A program made the translations under genes and the position numbers. From Mallotus nudiflorus (lineage: Eukaryota; Streptophyta; Magnoliopsida; Malpighiales; Euphorbiaceae), in NCBI GenBank assembly GCA_947683625.1, contig CANTUR010000155.1, forward strand, positions 310,001-374,000: a stretch of DNA of 64,000 nucleotides. Reading direction: 5' to 3'. Under the pieces are notes generated by a model. That model had not been told where the DNA came from. It was given only the letters and a program-made list of their open reading frames with translations, and did not search any database. Within the stretch, counting starts at the first letter, position 1, and each line of letters begins with the position of its first letter. Below are positions 23,621 through 35,383 of the stretch, in pieces.

Positions 23621-25199
23621 GTTTAATTAGCTTAATTTTTTTATTCTAAATAATTTTAAATAATTATTCTAAATAATGATAAATTTTAAAATTAAAAAAA
23701 TTATTATTTAGAGTATAAAATTAAAATTATTTAAGATATAAAAATTAAATAAATATATACAATCAACTTTAATCATTTGCTTTTTTACTTCTGAAATATT
23801 TCTCTCACTATTCAAAGATTTATTTAAAAAACTCTCTCTCTCTCTCGCTATCTAATACACAACCTCATTCAGAAGTAAGTTTTTTTTTTTTTTTTAAAAA
23901 GGACTAAATGAGACACAGTACATAAAATGGATAACTAACTATTTGCACAGGGGATTTATTAATGGCAATATAACTGTATCACAAAGTTTCTTTTTATGTT
24001 TGTTCCATTTATGGAGACCAGAGACTACCTATAATAAAACAAGTAACAATAATGATGAAAATATATTCAATCAAAGATAAGGAAAATGAGATTGTTAAGA
24101 GATTGTTTATTTATGAAAAATAAATTAAAAGTAAATGAAAAATAAATAAAAAATATTTCAGATTTCATGCTTTCAGAATTTGTATTCCAATCACTTTACA
24201 AATTTTAAAAATGAATTTATTACTCAATTTTCTATTGCATCAAATACCATCAACTTTTGTATATATTTTTTGTCAGTTTAAAATATTTTCCGTTTATTTT
24301 ATGTTTTTTATATAATAATTTAGAATAATTTCCATTTATTTTATGTTTCTGATATAATAATTTGATATATGTTTTTCTCAATTTAGAATATTTTCTATAT
24401 ATTTATAATAAAAATAAAAATAATATAACAAAAAAGTAACCACCTAAAAAAAATGTCATGGCATATGCCCTCTTTTGCATTTAACAACAACTAAGAGAAG
24501 AGGGAAATAGGAAAAATCCCAGCCTCAGTGGCCGTGTGTAACTCCATTGTTGTTCTGCAAAAGAATCTATTCCAAAGCTGTCAAATAGTTATAATGTACT
24601 CTTTTTTTTAAGCTATGCAAAGCAAAATCGGTTTCTTTCCCTATACATTATGTATAGCAAGACACAAGCTTTAATCAAAATTCTTTCAAGGGGAAGTTCA
24701 GCTGTAGACCAATTGATCAAAAAGAATCTTACTTTTATTACAAAGCAGATCAAAAGTATGGATTATTATCATTTTTTAGGTTATTAACTTAATTAAGAGA
24801 AATTAAAAATTTAAAAGTATTTTTATTTATAGTAATTAGTTGAATTTTAGTTATAAACTATCAATATAATTTTATAATATTCACTTATTTTAATTAAAAT
24901 TTAAAAATATTTTATTTATACAGTTTTCAGTGTCATTCTAACTATAACATTTGACTTCACATAGAAAAAACAAGAAACCATGAAATAAAATATTAAGACA
25001 GCTGCCCAAAGCATAAAAATTTACAATAATATGAAAATGAAACATATTACTTGAAATTTTATGAACATTCAAGTTCTCAACCAGATGGGAGTACATTAAA
25101 AAGTTTAAGCTTTTAACAGCCTAATTTGTAACTAAATACATCCTATTGAGAATAATTCACAACCTCCAAGGATATCTAAAAAACGAGAATCCCTACTTC
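23621..25199. other. AT-rich spacer without gene
   Basis: No ORF of interest. At 24,250-24,410 words such as TTTAGAATA(A/T)TTTC and TTATTTTATGTTTCTGATA recur and resemble the tandem repeat at 29,110-29,389. CT runs occur near 23,835. Nothing else is seen. Confidence 0.55.
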
Positions 25200-25650
25200 A
25201 GGCACATCCAATTCCACTGAGGCCGGCACTTTTATGAGGACCCACTACTTCTTGGAGAGCGGGAGCGAGATCGAGAAAACAATTGATGATGGTGAATTCT
25301 CAATTACTGTTTCACAGAAAATGATTGTTGCAGTAAGATATTGATTTAATCTGATATATTCTTTGGTCTTTAAATCATTGCACTACGAGATTCAACAATT
25401 CACAAATACTCTTTATGACTATGCTTTTTTATTCTCTTATGCATAATTAATTGTAAAATTAAACACGCATCATAACTTGGGAAATTATAAGCAAGTTATA
25501 GGCATATATTTAGTGACATTCAAGCCCAAGAATCACAGGCACAAAAACACAAAAATAACAAAAGAAATAAAATGAAGAGAATATACTAAAACGAGATTGA
25601 TGTAGCTGAGCAAGAAGGTGAGGCTTAATCTTGCGGATCATGCGATCCAT
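25200..25650 (-). pseudogene. Possible remnant of a gene with an Arg/Ser-rich exon
   Basis: On the minus strand, 25,235-25,285 reads LFSRSRSRSPRSSGSS and then a stop, like the end of an SR splicing factor. Right of it, 25,588-25,650 has a polypyrimidine tract and AG, then MDRMIRKIKPHLLAQLHQ, then a GT. Further right is a CT-rich stretch that could be a leader. The two pieces cannot be joined in frame with certainty. It may be chance, a pseudogene, or an unrecognised gene; the RS run is the only specific clue. Confidence 0.22.
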
Positions 25651-25966
25651 CCTAAAAAAAAAGAAGGATACCCAATCATTTTGATTTAGATTTGGCTAAA
25701 TGAAGATAGTGCATAGGAAGAAGGGGAAAAGGGAGCAGGGACGTGAAGGACGGAGAGAAACATAGGTTTTTCTTTGTTTTGTGTCAATTAAAAAAGGATG
25801 TAGCATTTTGGGCATGCTATTAATAAATTAAAAGATGGGGTATTTTAGTGACTTTTTGGGACATTTTTGTAAAGATCTCAAATTGAAATTCAAAATAAAA
25901 TCGAAAAAGCAGAGCTCAAATGACCCATCCAGTAACATTTTCTCTTTTTTCTTTGGGGTTTTTTCA

Positions 25967-26054
25967 TAAAGGGAAAATTGCAAAATTTATGTCTAAACTT
26001 TTTAGTATTTTCTATTTGACTGGCTAGCCTTTATTTTTTTGCAATCAACTGTCT

Positions 26055-26118
<64 letters not shown>

Positions 26119-27388
26119 ATGTGGTGTTATTAGCCAATTTGATACTGATTGAGTGCTGAATGGGATCAAACGGATCCCACTTGCCATAAGTGTTGCATTA
26201 TGTAAAAGACAAAAATAACCTTATTAAAAACTAATGACAAAAAATTCAAAAAAAAAAAAGAACCTTTCTCTTCTACTACTTTTCTTCTTCTCCTCCTTTG
26301 ACACTTTTGAATTCGCTCTTTTGTCTAATCATGCACCATGAAATGTCCCTCTTGTTCACTTCTAATTTCTTGTTTCATAATAAAAAACGTCCCCTTCTTT
26401 TTCTTCTTCTTCTTTTTCACAAAATTCCCTTTCTTGTGGGGTGATCCTTCATTTTTTTTTAATCCTTCACTTTAGCATTTTAATGGTTAGTTTGTACCAT
26501 CTCTTGATGTGAGGATCATATTGTTCTTGGTTTTCATTTCATCATCTTTGTGCTTTTCAATTAAAATATGTAGTAACCCTAGCGAAAACCTTCAATAAAA
26601 AATGTCCAATGCTCATTGTCTCACTCTCAAGTCACCTATAAGCTTGCACTCTTTTTCTTCAAAACCAGATTTCATTGTCCACTTCACCTTCCTCTTTAAG
26701 CTCAATAAATAAACACTTAGTTATGCAAATCTCCCCTTTAAAAAATGTATTGCAATATATCTTTCAATGCAAAATATATCAAACATGACAAGTAATGGCA
26801 CCAACATAAGAAATGCTTGAAGGAATAGGATTAATTTGGGTTCCAGATTAGTGGGTCAGTTTGCTGCCATAATCCAACCACCGATTAATTTCTTTAGTGA
26901 TTCCAGTTCAATACCCATAATTATTTTTTTGATTCTTGATTTTGGGTGTGCTTTAAAATTGAAACTGGAAATTGGAAATTGGAGGGCATGAGGTGGGCAC
27001 TTTAGTTGTAAAGAAATTGATTTGGTTTCTATTTATCTAATTCAAGAGTTTGAAAAGGAAATATGGGTGCTAATAAGTGAGAGGTTATGAACGACAAGTT
27101 CCTAATTGCATGTGAAGAAAAAGAGTGTAACCTAAGGATAATTTCATAAATTCAAACAACTTGTATATGTGGATAATGACATGGTAGAATGTGAAGCCCA
27201 TTTGTGTAGAATGTGAAGCCCATTTGATCCAACTAAGCGGATAGTCATCACCAAACTTGGTGGAAGCACTGACTTGTTATGTATTTAGAAAGTTCAAACA
27301 CTTAATTAAAAAAAATTAAAGGTTAGACACTTAAATAGAAAAAACTGAAAAGTTCATACACTAAATTTACAATTTTTCCTTTTATAAA
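25967..27388. mobile_element. TIR element, about 1.4 kb, non-coding
   Basis: The left arm (about 25,970-26,055: AAAATTGCAAAATTTATG.., TATTTTCTATTTGACTGGCT) is matched by the reverse complement of the right arm (27,300-27,385: AAAATTGTAAATTTAGTG.., TTTTTCTATTTAAGTGTC) over about 90 bp. Further inside, GGGATCAAACGGATCC on the left mirrors the CCCATTTGATCCAACTAAGCGGAT area on the right. An AT microsatellite (26,063-26,116) sits in the left arm and a 21-bp direct duplication (TAGAATGTGAAGCCCATTTG) in the right one. No transposase. Class is uncertain: a non-autonomous Mutator-like or MITE-like element. Confidence 0.6.
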
Positions 27389-29040
27389 TGACCTAAAAAC
27401 TTATCATAACAACTAAAAAACCCTTAATTTTCATTTAGGGGTTTTTTTTCATAATGCCCTAAAACATAATCAAAACAACAAAAATACCTTAAATTTTCAT
27501 CAAATAATAAAAATACCTCAAACTTTCATCAATTACACGTATATCACCCTACGTAACTTTATCTATGCAAATGCTCCCAAATCAATGTCCTTTATCCTCA
27601 GTTCAAAATGACCTCCCTCACTCTTCTCCCTCAACTTAACAAATCCAGACATTGAATTTTTTAAAAATAAGTCCATTTTCTTCTCTAAAAAACAACAAAA
27701 ATTCTTCTAAAATCCTATAAAACACTCCATCATTTCTTAAAAAACACAGCTTCATTGATTTCTTATAAAACCAAGCTCAACTCTTACCCTCTCACATTAA
27801 CCACCATTATAACTCTCTTATTCAAATCAAAAAAATAAAATCAAATATCATCAAGATTTAAAAAATAATAATAAAAAATAAGATTACAACAACCTATAAA
27901 AGAAGAAGAAATTCAACAATAATCATAAATCAAAGGTAAGCATTCTCATTCAGATTCATAATTTTCTTATATCCTTCAAATTCATAATTTTCTTATATCC
28001 TTCAATGCATACAAACCCAAATATTTTCTTAAATCAATCCATTAAAAAAAAACTCATCTTTTCTTTTCTCTTTCCTGTATTTTTTTTCTTCACTTCTAAA
28101 AGCATCAATCTTTGGTTTTGTTTCAATGGAAGAAGATAAAGGAAAAGAAACTCAGGTGAGGTTCCTTTTTTTCAATTTATTCTCTTATTAAAGTTTTTAT
28201 TTTTGGTGTTTAGTCTATTTGAAATTTTAATTCTTTAATCTTTATTTTATGCAATGTCGGTTTGGCTTTGTTGGAGGTTTTTTTTTTTTTGGTGGGTTTT
28301 GGGAAGATTGCTCATCTACATATGTTTTGTGTCTTGTTTGAGTGATTAATATCATCTGAGTTTTTCAATTTTTATGGAAAATCAAAGTGGATTATATTAC
28401 TTAAAAAAGTTCATAAAGATTAACAAAGTTCATAAAGATTAACAAACTTCCATTAATCTTTATGACTTTTGCATGCATTTAGGGATTTTTCATCCCTTAT
28501 TATTTTGCACTTGATTAGGTTTTGTTTCATATTCATTTAGCCTTGATTATGCTTTAATCTATTTATTATCTAGGTTCATCTTTGTTCTCATCTTCACTCT
28601 ATACATGGTCCATAAAATCCTTGCTCCTTATATATTAAAAAGGTTTAGAATTTTTTGTTTGCTATTAATATAGCTTGATGATTAATAATCTTATGTTGTA
28701 TAACCACATGTTTTGGTTTAAAAAAAAAGCATATGATCATTTCCCAAATGATTCTAATAGTTTTCCCCAAAATAACACTTATTTATTTGTTCAAATTTGT
28801 TTCTCTTTTTGTAGATAAAAAGGGGCTTTGATGTTTCCTACAAAGGTTTGTAGTTGTAATGTTGACGAAGAGAACCAGGTCCTACCAAAAAGATCAACAA
28901 ATGGGTCCCTTCACAATGTCTAATTCTGGAGTTTATAAAATGTTATTGGAAATATGAAGTTTCTATTTGTATTGCATTATTACTCAATTCAGTGGGTATA
29001 TATATGTGAGTTCTTTTTAATCATAACTTTTTTTTTCATG
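27389..29040. other. Spacer; one possible short first exon
   Basis: Mostly AT-rich, with CT-rich parts at 27,580-27,840 and 28,050-28,125. At 28,126-28,155 an ATG opens MEEDKGKETQ, followed directly by a GTGAG donor; a pyrimidine tract with AG lies at about 28,800-28,814. The spliced product would stop within about 12 codons, so this is either a first exon whose partner I do not see or coincidence. No other gene signal. Confidence 0.3.
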
Positions 29041-29109
29041 TTTTTGTAAATGAATTTTTATATATTTCATATTTCAATTTCATTTAATTTTGATTTTTTT
29101 TTTGAAAAA

Positions 29110-29389
29110 GCTATAAATTCTATATATGATTTTTCATTTTAGAATACTTTCAGTATATTTCAAGTTTCTGATACATCCTAAACAAATGTGAATTGAACTC
29201 ATTGGAAATCCATAAATTCTATATATGTTTTTTCATTTTAGAATACTTTGATCATATTTCATGCTTTTGATACACCTTAAACATATATGGATCGAGCTCA
29301 TTGGAAACCTATAAATTTTGTATTTTTTTTCATTTTAGAATATTTTCATTATATTTAATGTTTTTTATACATATTATACTTAATGAAAT
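29110..29389. repeat. Tandem repeat, unit near 99 bp
   Basis: Three successive units share TATAAATTCTATATATG, TTTTTCATTTTAGAATA, GATACA(T/C)(C/A)(C/T)TAAAC and AACTCATTGGAAA(T/C)CC, starting near 29,110, 29,210 and 29,309; the last is degraded. Related words occur at 24,250-24,410. Confidence 0.75.
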
Positions 29390-29445
29390 ATAATAATTAC
29401 TTGTTTTTATTCATTAAAATGAAGAATGGAGCAAAAATATCACAT

Positions 29446-30060
29446 TCAAAAACTTTTAAGTCACTGGTCGAAAACCAAAAAGCAACAAAAAGTAAAACTA
29501 ATAAAAGTAAAACAATATATACTACAACAAGACTCTTAACACTCTCAAGACCATCACCACCAGCGAACTGAATAGGAACATAAACAACATCATCCTTTTC
29601 AACACCTTTTTCAGTCCAAGAAATAAAAAAATAAACTAAACATATACAAAATATAAAAAAAATAAAAATGTAAAAATTATTATTTAGATTATCTATCACA
29701 CACACCTTCATATAAATATAAATATACGTTGTTGTTGTTGTTGTTATAATAATAATATCAAAAACTTTTAAGTCACTAGTCGAAAACCAAAAAACCAAAA
29801 AGCAACAAAAAATAAAACTAATAAAAGTAAAACAATATATACTACAATAGGATTCTTAACACTCTCAAGACCATCACCACCAGCAAACTGAATAGGAACA
29901 TAAACAACATCATCCTTTTCAACACCTTTTTCAATCCAAGAAATAAAAAAAATAAACCAAACATATACAAAATATAAAAAAATAAAAATGTAAAAATTAT
30001 TATTTAGATTATCTATCACACACACCTTCATATAAATACAAAAATACGTTGTTATTGTTG
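29446..30060. repeat. Direct duplication, 312-bp unit
   Basis: Unit 1 starts at 29,446 (TCAAAAACTTTTAAGTCACTGG) and unit 2 at 29,758 with the same sequence; they stay nearly identical to the GTTGTTGTTG run at each end. Each unit contains one 80-nt candidate exon of the minus-strand gene described next. Near-identity suggests a recent event. Confidence 0.9.
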
Positions 30061-30139
30061 TTGTTGTTGTTGCTGCTGTTGGTGTTGTTCTTGTTCTTGT
30101 TTCTACTACTACTACTACTACAATTATTATTATTATTAC

Positions 30140-30193
<54 letters not shown>

Positions 30194-30205
30194 TATTATT
30201 ATTAC

Positions 30206-30274
<69 letters not shown>

Positions 30275-31043
30275 TACTACTATTACTATTAATATTACTA
30301 TTACTATTACTATTACTATTACTATTATTATTATTATTATTTACTGCATATATAAAACAATATCATAAATCACATATAAAAACTAAAAAAAATACCATAG
30401 CAGTATGTTTAACTCTGTGTCCACCAATAACACTAGATTGGTTAAAAAGAGACATAGAATAACTCTTTTCAATAGCCTATTCAAAACAAAAAAGTCAACT
30501 ATAAACAAAATACAAAAAAAGACTAAAAAATAAAATAAAAAATACATCTCCACTTAAAACCAAAAGCAACTTTTATAGAAGAATCAATAACACTAAAAAG
30601 TTTATTAACATCTTCAAATACAATCTCTTCCTAAAAATAAAACAACACATCAAAAGTAAAACTAGAAATCAAAATGAAACCAAAAGGATACTAAATTAAT
30701 ATAATAAAAAAAACACACCAAATTAGAATTCTTCAACATTTTATCACCATCAACATCATCTTTAACAAAACTATCTTTAATATTAGAATTAAAACCAACA
30801 TCCTCAGATAATATCTTATCACCCTTAAAACAAAAAAAAAAGTATTAGAAAACAAATGAAAACCAAAAAGACACAAAATAATAAACCAGAACATACCCCA
30901 ATAGAATCCTTTAACTCATCACCACTACCATCATCTTTAACAAACTCTGAATCATAAGATTCCTTTGTCTTACCATCTCCTCTACCTTTAGTGTCTTTAC
31001 ATTCACTTATCTTCAGCGTCCTTTTCACAACTAGTAACATCTC
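29526..31043 (-). CDS. Candidate gene of very small exons, unknown function
   Basis: On the minus strand, short open blocks are bounded by AG and GT at both ends and separated by AT-rich introns. 30,897-31,043 is 49 codons with DSEFVKDDGSGDELKDSIG. 30,719-30,823 is 35 codons with KDSFVKDDVDGDKML. 30,546-30,630 has EEIVFEDVNKLFSVIDSSIK. 30,396-30,476 has AIEKSYSMSLFNQSSVIGG. 29,846-29,925 and its duplicate 29,526-29,605 have GVEKDDVVYVPIQFAGGDG. The first two share an FVKDDxxGDxxK pattern and may be paralogous exons. The intron before the duplicated exon contains the long ATT microsatellite. Phases do not all join (the 30,546 and 30,476 boundaries conflict), so it may be a pseudogene or I have a boundary wrong. 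I do not recognise the protein. Confidence 0.4.
30106..30345. repeat. ATT/TAC microsatellite
   Basis: TAC units are followed by about 200 bp of TTA with scattered TAC variants. The 137-codon ORF through it is poly-leucine and not a gene. It would lie in an intron of the candidate minus-strand gene. Confidence 0.95.
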
Positions 31044-31164
31044 CTAAACCAAACTAGATGCACTAAAAGAACATCCACATTTCCTTGCACTTTTAAAACA
31101 AGATCAGAATTTAAAAGTAAACCAAAAAGCAACAAAATTAAATACATGATTCCTATCAATATAA

Positions 31165-31239
31165 TGGAGATGTGGGGTATCGATTCTTTTACCTCTCAAA
31201 TGCTAAGCAAGTGCTCTCTACCATCAGAGCTACACCTAT
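31165..31239 (-). pseudogene. tRNA-Ala (AGC) pseudogene
   Basis: The minus strand reads GTAGCTCTGATGGTAGAG (D-arm/A-box), TTAGCAT (anticodon loop, AGC), ATCGATACCCC (T-arm) and ends CATCTCC-A. This is the plan of plant nuclear tRNA-Ala. Decay is clear: the two outer acceptor pairs mismatch, two extra bases lie before the anticodon stem, and the 5' side of the T stem (AAAGA) no longer pairs with CCCCA. A SINE origin is possible, but I see no A-rich tail. Confidence 0.65.
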
Positions 31240-31327
31240 CTTCATCTTTCATTTACTGACATATTATTAAATTAGATTATGATCTGTTTGAAAAGAAGCA
31301 AAAATAATCTGATTGTCATAGCTGTTA

Positions 31328-31329
31328 TA

Positions 31330-31403
<74 letters not shown>

Positions 31404-31426
31404 TCAAGAAAAGTATTTCAAAAGTA

Positions 31427-31480
<54 letters not shown>
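31328..31480. repeat. ATT and TA microsatellites
   Basis: TTA units run at 31,328-31,401 and a TA run of about 50 bp at 31,430-31,480. The ORF through both is an artefact. Confidence 0.95.
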
Positions 31481-31483
<3 letters not shown>

Positions 31484-32086
31484 AAAATGGAGTGACAATT
31501 TTAATTTTAAATTGAAAGTGATTTAAACATAACTATCTTAATTTTTAATATTTGATAAGTTACTTCTTTTACATGAATTTATGTTTCTGGATTGGTTATT
31601 CAATTTGAAGTTATAAGGCATTATTTTGTATTTTACAAATACATTAGACTACATAAAATTTTAAAAATGTTAAGATTGTATTTGTGGTGCTTGAAATCTA
31701 TTAATAAAATTGATTCTATTTTAGAATCATTAGAAATTAAAGTTATGACTTTATTTTCCTTCCCCAAAGTTTTATTATAACTTTTTAGAAATAGTCATGT
31801 TGATTGAAGCATATATAATGAATTTTACTTCTTTTATGCATTAAGAACTTGAGTAATCAATTATATATAGAAAATTTATTGCATGTGAGTTGCTTGTATT
31901 TTGGCCATCACATTCTGTGTATTTTTATAACCCACTTGAAGAATTTATGAAATAAAATTCCAAAAAATATATTGGCTAATGCTTTACCAATTAAAAAAAG
32001 GGAAATTATGGAAAAATAATTTTAAAAAAGATAAAAAGGAAAAAATAAATAAATAAATAAAAATAAAAGAAAAAAGAAGGAAAGGA
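31481..32086. other. Spacer without gene
   Basis: AT-rich; one 62-codon ORF (31,592-31,780) without recognisable features. It ends in an AAATAAAT-rich stretch directly before the LTR at 32,087. Confidence 0.6.
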
Positions 32087-32892
32087 GAACGTGGTTAACT
32101 TGTACCAAACCCGTATTCAATCTTGATAATCTTGCCAAGGATCGTTCATAAATCAAGCAAAAAAAACTCTAATCCCCAATAAGACCCTTAAATAACTTGT
32201 ACTTAAGAACCTTAATTATAAAGAATTAAAGATTGTTTAATGTAAACCTAAGATTAACAAAGTCAATTTTAAGTCTAAATTAAACTAGGTTTGAATATGC
32301 CAAGTCTTTACTTGATAAATTCACTAAAGTTCTTTTAAGAACAAAAGAGAAGGACTTTAACCTTATAAGAATTAAAATTTAATTAATTAAACTCATTCTA
32401 ATTCGTACTACATTGATATGGCTTTTATATAGGCATGTAAATATCCTAATCCTTGAAGGAATAGGTTTTCTTACTTATTCCTAAAGACACCTATAAAGGA
32501 AAATTCTTTACTAAATAGGATCTCTTCAAAAATATAACAACTAATGACAACTAAGCATTGAAAAGTTGAATTGACAACTCATAACAACTAAGCATTGAAA
32601 AGTCAAATTGACAACTCATGACAACTAAACAAATAACTAATGATAACTAAGCTTTGAAGCATGCCATGTCACATGTCAAGTTGGATGTTGACCATTGACT
32701 TTGACTTATTGACTTTGAATTTGACTTTGACTTCTTGACTTTGACTTGGAATATCCTTGAACCTTCTCACATCTTGTAGAATCTTCCTTATTGACTCCAA
32801 AATAGAAAATAACCCAAAAAAATTTCCAAGCTTTGTACTTGACTATATTGATATGTAGACTTCATAAATTAACCTTTTTGAGGATCGTATCA
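32087..32892 (-). repeat. 3' LTR of gag-only element
   Basis: Ends TTTTTGAGGATCGTATCA at 32,892. Its outer end reads GAGAACGTGGTTAAC instead of TGATACGAACGTGG, so about six terminal bases are lost or changed. It contains runs of GACTTTGACTT and ACAACTCATGACAACTAAG words. Confidence 0.9.
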
Positions 32893-33092
32893 TTCCCTCC
32901 CTTTTAAAGATGATTCATCCTTAAATCATGCACATCTTCTAAAGTTGATAAATTCATATATCCTCCGGGGTCAAATACAAAATCCTTAATTAAAACCCTC
33001 TCCTTTGAAGTAATAATCTGCACAACAACTTGAACTTGATTGCACACTTGGGACAAACAACTTGTATTCATGAACATGTAAGAATTGAATAC

Positions 33093-34534
33093 TTATTGCT
33101 TCCTTCTAAATTTGAAACATGAATATCTTAAGCTCTTCTTACTACAAACAAAAACTCCATGGATTCCCTTGAAAGAAGTAAAATATTGTAGCTCTTTCTC
33201 AAACTTCATGCTGGGAATGAAATCTTCAATAGTATTATTGACCTTGTAATGCATTACAATAACATTATTAAATAGATCTTCATATGGCACAAAGCTTTGC
33301 AAAACAACTTTCAAAACACTAGAAAAAGAAAGATTAGAATTGTTAGTATCATCATGATGAATAACCATCTTCTTATCCTTCATAATGCTTTCAATCTCTA
33401 GTTTCCTCTTTTGTGCACAAACTTCCAAATTTCCCTCTTCATGGTGCATATACTCTTCATGATCATAATATGCACTTTTGACAACTCCTTGGTTAGTTAA
33501 TCCTTCTACAAGTTCACTAGGTTGCTTAAAAATTTATGAACACTCCTTATTAGCTTCAATATCTCTTTCAAAAATCTGTAATTTCTCATCAATTTCTTTG
33601 CTAGGCTGTACAAACTTGCCATTATCTTTAACTTCTTATGATATTTCATCAAGGTTTTTGGTATTATTTTTCTCCAACACCTCCACAATTTCTTCATAAA
33701 CTATTTTCTCTTCAAAATCATTGTTTACACTTTCTTCATTCACCAAAACATGAATGTTATCATCCTCTTTAATAACCTAATCATCTACTTCAATACATAA
33801 TTGCTCTTCAAATTTCTCAACTTGCTCACTAAACCCTTTTTCAACACTTAACTCACTCAACTCAGTTTTAACACCCAACTCCGTTTTAACACCCAACTCC
33901 CTCTTTTCTTTTCTCTCATCATGTCTCTCAACAACTTCAATATTCCTTGAACTTTATTTATGCCCTTCAAAGTGATTATGTCAATCCTTATAATAATGAT
34001 TTGGCACAAACCTCTTTCGCATAATAGTCTTCATCTCGTGCCATGTAGAGATGGGTTCTTCTCCATAATACCTGCTTGGGACTACTAATTGATTCCACTA
34101 AACTAGTGCATAGCCCATGAATGCACTGGTTATAAGCTTGAATTTCTTTTCCTTATAGTAGTTATGGTAATTAAACATAAAATCTACCTTCTTTTCCCAT
34201 GCTAGATATGTTTTAGTATCACTTTTGCCATGGAAATTAGGTATCTTTATTTTTATGCTCCCAATATTGTTATCTTGCTTATTGTACCCTTGAATGCTCT
34301 CATTAACAAACTCATCATCATCCACATGCCATCTCCTCTACAAACTTGTTTAAGTATGATTTGAGTCGTATTGTTGGTGTTATTGGTGGTGGTTGTAGCT
34401 TGGCTTTGCTCTAACCTCCCTATTTGCTCTTGAACCTTTTAATGGTTGTTTAACAACTGACTCATTTGTTCTTGCATCATCTTCATAAAGAGCTTCAATT
34501 CAAGATCTATCTCAGCCTCCTTTAGATCTACCAT
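33093..34534 (-). pseudogene. Gag of the gag-only gypsy element
   Basis: Translation would start at the ATG at 34,534 (MVDLKEAEIDLELK, a helical N-terminus) and reaches a stop after about 31 codons. At 34,325-34,098 the core reads IKIKIPNFHGKSDTKTYLAW then EKKVDFMFNYHNY and continues, past a stop, with YGEEPISTWHEMKTIMRKRF and VPNHYYKD. This is the retrotransposon gag domain of plant chromovirus-type elements. Beyond it (33,960-33,093) the frame encodes a Glu/Lys-rich extension with a repeated GVKTEL and no zinc knuckle or protease. Stops at several sites make it inactive. Confidence 0.8.
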
Positions 34535-35369
34535 GTTATAAACAAAGAAATAAAAGAAAATAAAAACTCACAAGTAACACTCCCTCACGTGTTTACACTT
34601 AAAGAATGTCACTCAATTAGGCTTTTACCCTCTTATGAGCTCACCACTTGCCTTTCACCTCTCAAATTCTTTTTTTATAGTTCTTATAGAACTTAAGTTA
34701 TTAATTACCAAATTAAGCTCAATACAAAACAAAACAAAGCAAAATTAAACTCAAATTTGATTATAAGAGCCAAAGAAAATGCAACAATAAAGACAATATC
34801 CAAACAAAATGAAAATAAGAAATTTTGGAATAAGTGTTTAAACTACCCCAAACACAACTTAAGGAGAAGAGTAGAATATTCAGAATTAAAATAAGGCAAA
34901 GTTATTTAATTTAGAATCAAAACAGTAAATTGGAATGGTTTTAGGCCAAATTGAATTCAAATTTGATTAATTCAACTTTTTTCTCACACTTTAAAGCCTT
35001 TTTTTCTTTCTTTTTTTTTTGGTTTTTTTTATATAATAGATGCAAAAATGTCCAAATTAAGAACAAACTCAAATTAATATGTATTTGTGACAAACAAAGA
35101 CTCTTAAGATGCAAAACAACAAGAATATAAATGATTTCTTTTAATTTTTTTGTTTAAAGACTAAAATAGGTTGAAATATAAAGAAAAGAATGAAATTGAC
35201 TCAAGATAATAAAGAAAATTGAATTTGATCACAATTATCACAAAGAAAACAAATTGATATCAAACAAGATAAAAAAAAATGAATGAAAAAAGAAATAATT
35301 ATTTTTTTTTTTGGATTAAATGCAAACAACAAAGAAAAGTAAAGATACATACTTGATTAATGAGCCAAA

Positions 35370-35381
35370 GCTCTGATACCA
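35370..35381 (-). promoter_or_regulatory. Primer-binding site, initiator-Met tRNA
   Basis: The minus strand reads TGGTATCAGAGC, an exact match to the complement of the initiator methionine tRNA 3' end, two bases from the LTR boundary at 35,384. It fixes the orientation of the element. Confidence 0.92.
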
Positions 35382-35383
35382 AA

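Noticed and set aside
30049..30462. 137-codon leucine-rich ORF, a possible membrane protein
   Set aside because: It is the ATT microsatellite read in one frame; no other composition or splice context supports a gene.
31165..31239. Functional tRNA-Ala
   Set aside because: Mismatches in the acceptor and T stems and two extra bases before the anticodon stem.
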